Below are positions 26,226 to 33,628 of a DNA stretch of 64,000 bases, in pieces (position 1 is the first letter of the stretch; each line of letters begins with the position of its first letter). Both the position numbers and the translations under genes were made by a program. The DNA is taken from assembly GCF_003939025.1 (NCBI RefSeq), contig NZ_RQIH01000008.1:1-64000 (forward strand). The letters are read 5' to 3'. Source of the stretch: Rhizobium sophoriradicis (GTDB lineage: Bacteria > Pseudomonadota > Alphaproteobacteria > Rhizobiales > Rhizobiaceae). The notes under the pieces were generated by a model. The model made no database searches, was not told the DNA's origin, and saw only the letters and a list, made by a program, of their open reading frames with translations.

Positions 26226-26762
26226 TCAGGCCGCGTCCGGCTCAGTGCGCAGATTGGTGACGACGCGCCGGTTTTGCACCTTGCAGGAGCGGTCCGTGCA
26301 GTCGCGAACCTCTCGATCGTTCCCATAACCCTTGGCCCACATCCGCTTCGGGTCGACTCCCTTCGAGGCAAGATAGGCCATCGCCGCTTCGGCGCGCTTC
26401 TGCGACAGCGTCTGCATTTTCGATGTGGAGCCGGAATCGTCGGCAAATCCCTGCAGCTTGAGCAGCCAGGTCGGGTTCTTGTTGAGCCAGTCGGCCTGGC
26501 TATCCAATGTCGCCATCGCAACGGAGTCGAGGGCGGCGGAATCCTGCTTGAAGTAGATCCGTCGGCCGACATTGAGGATGAAATCCTCTTCGCTGCCTGC
26601 CGCCACGTTCTCGAATCCCGGCGCCGGATCGTTGGTCTGGCCGGTCATCGGCGCCGCAGTCAGCTCTTCCAGGGAGGCGATCTGGGTGGTGGAGCAGGCG
26701 GCAAGCGCCAGGAGCATGGCCGCGGCGAGAAGGCGGCGCGTATAACCGGTCATAGCAGACAT
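26226..26762 (-). CDS. OmpA-family peptidoglycan-associated lipoprotein
   Basis: 178 residues from ATG 26762 (AGGA upstream); the longer frame overlaps the next gene. The lipoprotein signal peptide RRLLAAAMLLALAACSTTQ carries the lipobox LAAC. The C-terminal OmpA domain covers about residues 70-165: RIYFKQDSAALDSVAM, LQGFADDSGS, LSQKRAEAAMAYLASKGVDPKR and QNRRVV, which are the peptidoglycan-binding residues of this family. It probably anchors outer membrane to cell wall. Upstream on the same strand is an L,D-transpeptidase gene 14 bp away, a sensible cell-envelope pair. Confidence 0.9.
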   Translation of the reverse strand: MSAMTGYTRRLLAAAMLLALAACSTTQIASLEELTAAPMTGQTNDPAPGFENVAAGSEEDFILNVGRRIYFKQDSAALDSVAMATLDSQADWLNKNPTWLLKLQGFADDSGSTSKMQTLSQKRAEAAMAYLASKGVDPKRMWAKGYGNDREVRDCTDRSCKVQNRRVVTNLRTEPDAA

Positions 26763-26776
26763 CGGGGTAAGATTCC

Positions 26777-27451
26777 TTATTCGACCGGGGTTGTTTGGCT
26801 GATTTGGGTGGTGCTTTCGGCTTGGTCGGCGATATGCGGCAGAACCTGCACGGCCGTGCCGATCGGGCAGCGCTGGTAGAGATCGATGGCGTCTTCGTTG
26901 AACATGCGGATGCAACCGCTGGAGGCGTCCTTGCCGATGCTCCATGGCTCCAGTGTGCCGTGGAAGCGATAGCCGGTATCGACGCCGTCACGATGCAGAT
27001 ACATAGCGCGGGGCCCGAGCGGATTTTTTGGTGAGCCTCCGGCCACGAATTCGGGCAGTTCGGGATGACGCTTGCGCATCTCCGGCGGCGGCGTCCAGCG
27101 CGGCCAGAGCGATTTGGCGTCAATCGTGGCGCGACCGAACCATTTGAAGCCCTCGCGGCCGACGCCGACCCCATAGCGGATGGCGGTCTTGTTCTCCATG
27201 ATCACGTAGAGAAAATGGTGCCTTGTATCGACAACAACCGTGCCGATCGGCTCGCTGCTGAAATATTTGACAACCTGACGGTGCCACCGCTTGTCGATTT
27301 TGGCGAAATTGGTGCTGCGAAACGTCACACCATTATCGACGGCCGGGCCGTCAAAATAAGAAGATGCCGCGGCGACCGCCGGTTTGTGAACGGCGCCAGT
27401 CCCAAGCAACGCCAATCCACCAAGCACAATACTCCTGCGGTTCCACATCAT
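26777..27451 (-). CDS. L,D-transpeptidase (YkuD/ErfK family)
   Basis: About 225 residues from ATG 27451 (27448 and 27517 are alternatives). The N-terminus NRRSIVLGGLALLGTGAVHKPAVAA looks like a Tat-type or long Sec signal peptide. The YkuD domain has GTVVVDTRHHFLYVIMENKTA, YRFHGTLEPWSIGKDASSG with the family His, and the catalytic SSGCIRMFNEDA motif with Cys. Such enzymes make 3-3 peptidoglycan crosslinks or attach proteins to the wall in the periplasm. It is followed by the OmpA-like lipoprotein gene. Confidence 0.92.
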   Translation of the reverse strand: MMWNRRSIVLGGLALLGTGAVHKPAVAAASSYFDGPAVDNGVTFRSTNFAKIDKRWHRQVVKYFSSEPIGTVVVDTRHHFLYVIMENKTAIRYGVGVGREGFKWFGRATIDAKSLWPRWTPPPEMRKRHPELPEFVAGGSPKNPLGPRAMYLHRDGVDTGYRFHGTLEPWSIGKDASSGCIRMFNEDAIDLYQRCPIGTAVQVLPHIADQAESTTQISQTTPVE

Positions 27452-27835
27452 CGGCCAAGCTCCCCCTGAAAGCCAACAAGCGAAGCGCCAGTAAACCAGA
27501 TTTTTCATTTGCCTCAATAGAAAACTCCGCGCCCGATCAAGATCGATATGGAGTCGAGGGCCTCTCGGATCTCTATTGCACCGGCCGTTACTCGGCCTCG
27601 GATCATATTATACCAATTCCGCACCGGATCACTGGAAGGGGTAGAAGGGGGCAGCCCTGTCCTTCTGTCGAAAAGTCGGGCAGCGCCGGCGGGTCGCCTT
27701 AGTATCATTCGCAGCCCCCGGCATTCCCACGATTGATCGGTTGTATCAAAAGAATTGTCTATCCCAGGCAGCACCTGTTGCGTAGGTTTCACATGACTCT
27801 CTTACTGGGATCTTCCCATTTTGCCGGATTCCCTC
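27452..27835. other. Intergenic stretch
   Basis: About 380 bp between divergent units. On the minus strand GGTATAATATG at about 27602-27612 contains a perfect TATAAT that could be the -10 of the L,D-transpeptidase gene; a matching -35 is not clear. Nothing else is supportable. Confidence 0.4.
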
Positions 27836-28816
27836 ATGCTGTCGATCATCAGTGCCAAGAGCGTAAGCAAGACATTCAGCCAGCGGGTGCCGCAGCCAGG
27901 CTTGGTTGGGGCGCTACGCAACTTCATCGCGCCGGTGACGAAACCTGTGCATGCCGTGGAGCAGATTTCCTTCACGATAGGGGCGGGGGAAGCAGTCGGT
28001 TATCTCGGCCCGAACGGTGCGGGAAAATCGACCATGATCAAGATGCTGACCGGCATCCTCATGCCCACCTCCGGCGAGGTCAGCGTGCTCGGTCGCCGGC
28101 CTGTCGAGGATCGGATTGCCAATGCGCGTGAGATCGGCGTGGTTTTCGGACAGCGTACCCAGTTGTGGTGGGATCTTCCCCTTGCCGAGAGCTTCGAACT
28201 GCACCGGCGTATCTATCGGGTGCCGGATGTGGCCTTTCGCATCAACAGAGCCGAGCTCGTCGAGATGATGCAGCTGTCCTCATTCATCGAGCGGCCGGTG
28301 CGTCAGCTCAGCCTCCGCCAGCGCATGCGCGCCGAAATCGCCATGGCGCTCATGCATGAGCCTAAAATCCTGTTTCTCGACGGCCGACCATCGGGCTGGA
28401 CGTTGTTGCCAAGGATGTCCTGCGCAAGTTTCTTGCCCGCACGAACAGAGAACGCGGCACGACGATCATTCTGACAACGCACGACCTGCAGGACATCGAG
28501 GAAATCTGCCCGCGCCTGATCATGGTGGACGAAGGTCGGCTTCTGTTCGACGGTCCGCTGGCGGAATTGCGCGTAACTTTCGGCGCGAGACGGCGGTTGA
28601 CGCTGGAGTTTGATGGTGAACCCGGCGCAGTCTCATTGGCGGGAGCCGAGCTGCTCGGCGGAGAGGGAGCGGTACGCGAGTTTCTGCTGGCAGACGATGG
28701 ACGTTCCCTGATCGATCTGATGGGCGCTGACCGCCAGGGCCGCGCTTCGCGACGTTCGGCTGCACGAGCCCGGCATCGAGGAAGTGATCCGCACCCATTA
28801 TCAGGCGAGGGGGTGA
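27836..28816 (+). pseudogene. ABC-2 exporter ATP-binding protein, frameshifted
   Basis: From ATG 27836 the frame gives a daunorubicin-type ATPase: VGYLGPNGAGKSTMIKML (Walker A), VVFGQRTQLWWDLP (Q-loop) and LSLRQRMRAEIAMALMHEP (signature area). Inside Walker B the frame breaks: LFLD is followed by a one-base loss at about 28381, and the coherent reading EPTIGLDVVAKDVLRKFLA..., TIILTTHDLQDIEEICPRLI continues in the next frame. A second shift near 28725 is needed to reach LRDVRLHEPGIEEVIRTHY and the TGA at 28814-28816. If the two shifts are real, the exporter has no ATPase of its own; sequencing error is the alternative. Confidence 0.8.
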
Positions 28817-28817
28817 C

Positions 28818-29615
28818 ATGCGGAGCTTTGTCGCTTTTGCGGTGGCCGCCGTCCGCCAGCAGACCGGCTATCGTGCCGAAATCCTTTCGATGGTCCTCGG
28901 CGCCAACATCGAAGTCTTCGCCCGTATTTCGATATGGAAGGCCGTTTATGGCGGGCAACATGCCGTGGCCGGCGTTACACTGCCGCAGATGATTGCCTAT
29001 GCCATAATCGGGGCTACGTTGCTGTCGAACTGGGATGCTGCACTGGTCGTGCGGGAAATCGGCGCGGCGATCCGGACCGGCCAGATCGGCAACACGCTCA
29101 TTCGGCCGGCGAGCTTTCCGGTGATGCTGTTTGCCGAAAATCTCGGGCCGCGGCTCTTCAACTTCGCCGCCGTCTGCACGCCGGTGATCATCATATTCTC
29201 GCTTCTATATGGACTTTTGCCACCGGCGAACTTGGCGCATGGCCTTCTTTTCATCGGATATGTGGCCGTCTCCACAACACTGCTTCTGCTGATCTCGATC
29301 CTGTTTGGCCTTCTGTCCTTCTGGGTGTTCGACGCACATTCGCTGGAATGGTTCATGCGCGGATTCGGGGCGCTCCTGTCTGGCGGGCTTGTGCCGCTAT
29401 GGTTCTTTCCGCCGGTGCTCGCCGAAACCGCCCACGTGCTGCCCTTCGCCTGGATCACCTATTATCCGATGGCCGTCTATCTCGGTCAGCTCGATCTCGT
29501 CTATTCCCTGACATATCTGGCCGTCGGGCTCCTCTGCTGGATCGCCGGCCTCGTCGGCCTGATCGCAGCGCTGTGGTCCCGCGCCTGCCGGCGGATTGTG
29601 GTGCAGGGAGGCTGA
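28818..29615 (+). CDS. ABC-2 family permease subunit (PF06182/DUF990 type)
   Basis: 265 residues with six predicted membrane spans. The N-terminal amphipathic start MRSFVAFAVAAVRQQTGYRAEIL and the segment WDAALVVREIGAAIRTGQIGNTLIRPASFPVMLF (with the RTGQIG..LIRP motif) are characteristic of the DUF990 exporters. YPMAVYLGQLDL lies near the C-terminus. It starts one base after the ATPase stop codon and is followed by its partner permease at 29618. Paired permeases of this kind export drugs or lipids. The frame is intact although the ATPase gene in front is broken. Confidence 0.87.
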   Translation: MRSFVAFAVAAVRQQTGYRAEILSMVLGANIEVFARISIWKAVYGGQHAVAGVTLPQMIAYAIIGATLLSNWDAALVVREIGAAIRTGQIGNTLIRPASFPVMLFAENLGPRLFNFAAVCTPVIIIFSLLYGLLPPANLAHGLLFIGYVAVSTTLLLLISILFGLLSFWVFDAHSLEWFMRGFGALLSGGLVPLWFFPPVLAETAHVLPFAWITYYPMAVYLGQLDLVYSLTYLAVGLLCWIAGLVGLIAALWSRACRRIVVQGG

Positions 29616-29617
29616 TC

Positions 29618-30418
29618 ATGCAGCAAACGCTGGCGCTCGCCTGGTATCTGATGCGGCTGCGTATGCGGACCCGGTTGCAATATCGGGTGGCACTGGCCCT
29701 TGCCTGGGTCTCGCAGGGTTTCGGTTACGCCGGCGCCTTCGCCTCGCTTTGGATCATCCTCACGCGATTCGGCGGCATGGGCGGATGGCGGTGGCAAGAC
29801 ATGGCTCTGCTGCTCGGTTTCCACACCCTGGGTTATGCCCTCGGCGCATGCTTCACCTTCGTGCAGCTGCGCCGAATGGAAGAAATGGTCAGGGATGGCG
29901 AGTTTGATACGTTGCTGATCAGACCGATCAATACATGGGCGTTTTTATCGTTCTCCGGTTTCAATATCGAGTATGGCAGCCATGTCATATTGGGCGTGGG
30001 GCTGATGGCGTGGGCTTTGCCCAAGGTGGCGATCGACTGGGGCATGCTTACCATATTGCAGCTGGTCGCCAGCATTTTCAGTGCCGCGCTTCTGACCGGC
30101 GCGGTCATCACCCTGATCGGCGCAACTGCGCTGGTGGTGCGGCGCGCGCGCTATCTTTTCGGCATATATTTCGACTTTTGGGAACTCTCCCGCTACCCTA
30201 TAACGATCTTTGCCGCGCCGCTTCAATTTCTGCTGCTTTCCGGTTTGCCTTTTGCCTACATGGCTTATGTGCCGGTCGCCGCTTTGATCGGAAAGCCGGT
30301 TCCTTACCTCGGTGATGCCGCAGCCCCCGTGGCCGTCGCCGTGGGACCGGTTGCCGCCTTGATTGCCGCCGCCTTCTGGCGCTTTGCGATCCGGCGTTAT
30401 CAGCGTGCAGGCGGCTGA
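29618..30418 (+). CDS. ABC-2 family permease subunit, second partner
   Basis: 266 residues from ATG 29618, two bases after the preceding stop; the longer frame from 28934 is overlap only. It has six hydrophobic segments. EEMVRDGEFDTLLIRPINTW is the equivalent of the (R/D)-G-x-F/I-D-x-L-L-I-R-P motif of this exporter family. VVRRARYLFGIYFDFWELSRYP and PFAYMAYVPVAALIGK close the protein. It would form a heterodimeric channel with the gene at 28818. Cargo unknown. Confidence 0.87.
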   Translation: MQQTLALAWYLMRLRMRTRLQYRVALALAWVSQGFGYAGAFASLWIILTRFGGMGGWRWQDMALLLGFHTLGYALGACFTFVQLRRMEEMVRDGEFDTLLIRPINTWAFLSFSGFNIEYGSHVILGVGLMAWALPKVAIDWGMLTILQLVASIFSAALLTGAVITLIGATALVVRRARYLFGIYFDFWELSRYPITIFAAPLQFLLLSGLPFAYMAYVPVAALIGKPVPYLGDAAAPVAVAVGPVAALIAAAFWRFAIRRYQRAGG

Positions 30419-30529
30419 TGCCGCAGCTTGACCGTTAGTCGTCTGCGCTGGAAAATGCGCCTTTACATCTCGACGCTGCGTGCAACTTGTTCGGGAACGC
30501 CGAACATTCAAAAATCATCGATTAAAAGA

Positions 30530-30544
30530 TGACAAAAACAATCA
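30530..30544. promoter_or_regulatory. Iron-responsive (IRO/RirA-type) box upstream of TonB receptor
   Basis: TGACAAAAACAATCA matches the TGA-N9-TCA palindrome of rhizobial iron-responsive operators, bound by RirA when iron is plentiful. It lies seven bases upstream of a TTGACA -35 box and 67 bp before the receptor ATG, the right place to block transcription. Confidence 0.68.
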
Positions 30545-30551
30545 CCTTATG

Positions 30552-30580
30552 TTGACAAGGCTGTCTTCGCTCCATAGGTT
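30552..30580 (+). promoter_or_regulatory. Sigma-70-type promoter of the TonB receptor gene
   Basis: TTGACA (30552-30557), 17-base spacer, TAGGTT (30575-30580). The -35 is perfect and the -10 weak, which is common for regulated genes. It lies 31 bp before the ATG at 30612 and just downstream of the IRO box. Confidence 0.6.
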
Positions 30581-30611
30581 CCGCGCGCATCTATGACGTA
30601 GGGACCAAGCA

Positions 30612-32783
30612 ATGGCGCGTGTTTTTTTGAATGTTTCTAATAATGTACCGCAAATTTATAGACATACCCTATTTGCCACGACGGCGATGGTCCTGACCGG
30701 CATCGCGGCATCGCCGGCTTCTGCCCAGAGCGCGACCACTGGCGACACTGCGACGACGCTGGAACCGATCGTCATCCAGGGTGCAGCCTCTGATAGCAAG
30801 ACAGACAGGACGTCGGTCACCGCCAAAAACAGCGCCGGCGCGACCAAGATCAGCACGCCGCTCGTCGAGACGCCGCGTTCCGTGTCGGTCACCACCGAGA
30901 AGGAAATCGAGCAGCGCGGCGCGCAGACGGTCATCGAGGCGGTGCGCTACACCGCCGGCGTGACGACGGGAACGAGCGGCTTCGACCCGCGTTTCGACCA
31001 GATCTACATTCGCGGCTACAACGCCACGACGGTCGGTGACTATCGCGACGGATTGCGCCAGCCCTACATCAATTACGGCATGTTCCGCACGGATCCCTAT
31101 CAGCTGCAGCGCGTCGAGGTGATCAAGGGACCGGTTTCCGTTCTTTACGGTTCCGGTTCGCCGGGTGGCCTCGTCAACAAGATATCGAAGCTTCCGACCG
31201 AGGAGCCGATCCGCGAAGTCGGCATTACCTACGGCACCAAGGATCGGGTGCAGGGGATGTTCGATTTCGGTGGGCCGATCAGCGAGGGCAACGACGACTT
31301 TCTCTATCGCATCGTCGGCGTCGCCCGCCGCGGCGACACCAATTTCGACATTGCCGACGACCGCTATTTGCTCGCGCCGTCCTTTACCTGGAAACCCGAC
31401 GAGGGCACGACTTTCACGGTGTACGGTCTGGCGCAGGCCGACGAGACCGACGCCAACGTCGGCGCGATCACGACGCTGGACGGCCGGATCCTCGACATCA
31501 GGCAGAGCGACCCCGACTACGACCACCAGAAGGTCAAGCAGCAGCAGGTCGGCTATCAGTTCGAGCATGAATTCGACAACGGCCTGACCTTCCGGCAGAA
31601 CCTGCGTTATTCGCATCTCGATCTGGAGGCCCGTTACCTCGGCGTTACCGGCTGGAGCGGGACCGTCGCGCATCGCGGCACAAATGCGATCCGGGACGAA
31701 ATGAACGTTTTCCAGATCGATAACCAGCTCGAGGCGAAGTTCGATACAGGCCCGCTTGCGCATACGATGCTGTTCGGGCTCGACTACACCAATCTCCAGT
31801 CGAGCTTTGGCTACGGCGCCGGAGCCGCAGATCCGGCATTCGACTTCGATATCGCCAATCCGACCTATGGAGTCTCGGGCGCTACGCCGGATTATAATAT
31901 ATTGGCGTCCGATGCGGATATGCGGCAGCTCGGCATTTACGTCATGGACCAGATCGAGGTCGGAAACTGGCGCTTCAACCTCGGCGGTCGGCAGACCTGG
32001 GTGAACCAGACGCGAGATGCGACCTTGCCCACGGTCAGCTCCGAGGAGGTCGACAAGAATGCCTTCTCCGTACAGGCCGGCGCGCTTTACCTCTTCGACA
32101 ACGGCATCGCGCCGTTTGCTTCCTACGCGACCTCCTTCGATCCGGTCACCAACCGATCGAGAGCCAACACAATTCTTCCGCCGACGAAGGGCGAGCAATT
32201 CGAACTCGGGGTGAAATACCAGCCGCCCGGCTCCGACATCCTGCTCTCGGCCGTCGCCTATCACATCGTCGAACAAAACAAGCCGAGGCTCGCCGACCCG
32301 CTGACCTTCGCTTACGACTCTCAGGGCGAGGTGACGGGAAAGGGTATCGAGCTTGAAGCCCGCGCGGCAATCGCCGACGGCCTCGATATTATTGCCGCCT
32401 ACACCTACAACGACTCTGAGATAACCGGGGGCAACAACGTCGGAAATACTCCGGCCGTCACCCCGACCCATGTTGCGAGCCTGTGGGCGAATTATACCTT
32501 CCAGGAAAGCAACCCCTTCAACGGCCTGTCGATGGGCGCCGGCGTGCGCTACATCGGCGAGACCTGGACGGATGTCGCCAACACCTCGAAGAATTCCGCA
32601 ACTTTCTATGTCGATGCCGCCCTCGCCTATGATTTCGGCGCCGTCGACAAGAAATATGAAGGACTTACGGCGGCCTTCAACATCCGCAACATCGGTGATG
32701 AGCGCGAAACTGTCTGCGAAGAGGGCTTCTGCTACCTCGGCCAGGGTCGCAACATGACCGGCACCCTGAAGTATTGGTGGTAG
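30612..32783 (+). CDS. TonB-dependent hydroxamate siderophore receptor (FhuA/FhuE type)
   Basis: 723 residues. The signal peptide ends at about ASPASAQS. A TonB box LEPIVIQG follows. The plug domain covers about residues 75-190 with TPRSVSVTTEKEIEQRGAQT, DQIYIRGYNATTVGDYRDGL and RVEVIKGPVSVLYGSGSPGGLVN-type motifs (in pieces). The beta-barrel runs to the C-terminal strand ending TLKYWW, an aromatic end as needed for outer membrane insertion. The plug motif VLYGSGSPGGLVNKI is typical of ferrichrome/hydroxamate receptors. It sits next to fhuF, fhuB and fhuD and close to the vicibactin genes, so it is the probable ferric-vicibactin receptor. An IRO box and promoter precede it. Confidence 0.93.
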   Translation: MARVFLNVSNNVPQIYRHTLFATTAMVLTGIAASPASAQSATTGDTATTLEPIVIQGAASDSKTDRTSVTAKNSAGATKISTPLVETPRSVSVTTEKEIEQRGAQTVIEAVRYTAGVTTGTSGFDPRFDQIYIRGYNATTVGDYRDGLRQPYINYGMFRTDPYQLQRVEVIKGPVSVLYGSGSPGGLVNKISKLPTEEPIREVGITYGTKDRVQGMFDFGGPISEGNDDFLYRIVGVARRGDTNFDIADDRYLLAPSFTWKPDEGTTFTVYGLAQADETDANVGAITTLDGRILDIRQSDPDYDHQKVKQQQVGYQFEHEFDNGLTFRQNLRYSHLDLEARYLGVTGWSGTVAHRGTNAIRDEMNVFQIDNQLEAKFDTGPLAHTMLFGLDYTNLQSSFGYGAGAADPAFDFDIANPTYGVSGATPDYNILASDADMRQLGIYVMDQIEVGNWRFNLGGRQTWVNQTRDATLPTVSSEEVDKNAFSVQAGALYLFDNGIAPFASYATSFDPVTNRSRANTILPPTKGEQFELGVKYQPPGSDILLSAVAYHIVEQNKPRLADPLTFAYDSQGEVTGKGIELEARAAIADGLDIIAAYTYNDSEITGGNNVGNTPAVTPTHVASLWANYTFQESNPFNGLSMGAGVRYIGETWTDVANTSKNSATFYVDAALAYDFGAVDKKYEGLTAAFNIRNIGDERETVCEEGFCYLGQGRNMTGTLKYWW

Positions 32784-32787
32784 CACC

Positions 32788-33573
32788 ATGGCGGCAGAGA
32801 TGAACGGGGCGGACTCGCGCCCTTCGATCGCCGATCATCCTGTCGCCCACCAGGCCGTCGATCTCGACGGCCTGGTGGGCGATGGCCCGTTCTCTTATTG
32901 CCGCGGCAAGCTACTTGCCTCTCCGCCACCGGCGGGTTTGGTGGTCTCCTGCAAGGATCTTGGCGACCCGGAAGTCTTTGGCGGGATCATAGCCCGCTAT
33001 GCCGAAAAATTTCCCGGCAGCGACCGCCGCGCGATCGTCTCCATGTGGACGCTCTATTATTTCAGCATGCTGACGATCGCGCCGAGTGTCCACATGTTCG
33101 TGAACCGCGTCGCCCTGCCGCTGGAAATCGACCGGCTTACGCTCGTGTACAATGCTGAGACGGGCGAGCCGGAAGCCTTCGTGATGTCCGACAGCCCGGA
33201 GCTTGCCACCGATCCGGCCGGGGAGCTTCACCGCCTGATGCTCGGCCATGCCGAGCCTGTCATCACGGCGATTGCCGCCAATGCCGGCGTGGCGCCGAAG
33301 CTTCTCTGGAACAATGTTGCGGCCTATCTCTCCTGGATCCTCAAAGAGATCGCTCATCGCCACGAGCCCGCCCTTGTCGAAGGCGGTCTGGCGCTGCTGA
33401 ACGATGCTGAGTGGCCGGGCGGCGGGCGCAATCCGATGTTCGGCATGATCCGTATGGCGCGCCAGCAATGCGGGCTGGAATTCGCCCGCCGCAAGGTCTG
33501 CTGCCTGCGCTATAACCTGCCGGGCGTCGGCGGCTGCGGCGAGGCCTGTCCGCTGCCGGACGGGCGGCATTAA
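32788..33573 (+). CDS. fhuF: FhuF-like ferric-siderophore reductase
   Basis: 261 residues, starting four bases after the receptor stop. VSMWTLYYFSMLTIAPSVH is the conserved core of FhuF proteins, and LLWNNVAAYLSWILKEI matches the E. coli LIWSNTGYLINWYL region. The C-terminal cluster-binding motif reads CCLRYNLPGVGGCGEAC, that is C-C-x10-C-x3-C, against C-C-x10-C-x2-C in E. coli FhuF, so one extra residue. FhuF is a cytoplasmic 2Fe-2S protein that reduces ferric hydroxamates to release iron. The 5' end carries a long perfect inverted repeat. Co-transcription with the receptor is likely. Confidence 0.85.
   Translation: MAAEMNGADSRPSIADHPVAHQAVDLDGLVGDGPFSYCRGKLLASPPPAGLVVSCKDLGDPEVFGGIIARYAEKFPGSDRRAIVSMWTLYYFSMLTIAPSVHMFVNRVALPLEIDRLTLVYNAETGEPEAFVMSDSPELATDPAGELHRLMLGHAEPVITAIAANAGVAPKLLWNNVAAYLSWILKEIAHRHEPALVEGGLALLNDAEWPGGGRNPMFGMIRMARQQCGLEFARRKVCCLRYNLPGVGGCGEACPLPDGRH
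32843..32882. repeat. Perfect 19-bp inverted repeat inside the start of fhuF
   Basis: Arms at 32843-32861 and 32864-32882 are exact reverse complements (starting TCGCCCACCAGG and ending CCTGGTGGGCGA) with a two-base centre. It covers fhuF codons about 19-32, encoding VAHQAVDLDGLVG. In RNA it would form a very stable stem within the first 100 bases of the fhuF coding sequence. Confidence 0.85.
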
Positions 33574-33628
33574 TCTTCCCAACCGCAGTCTAAATAATCG
33601 CCGGTTGCCTCTCATTGCCGGCCATCCT

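Noticed and set aside
30669..32789. 706-codon open frame on the minus strand
   Set aside because: Exactly antisense to the TonB receptor gene, whose signal peptide, TonB box, plug and C-terminal strand are all present. The minus frame is a GC-codon shadow with no domain.
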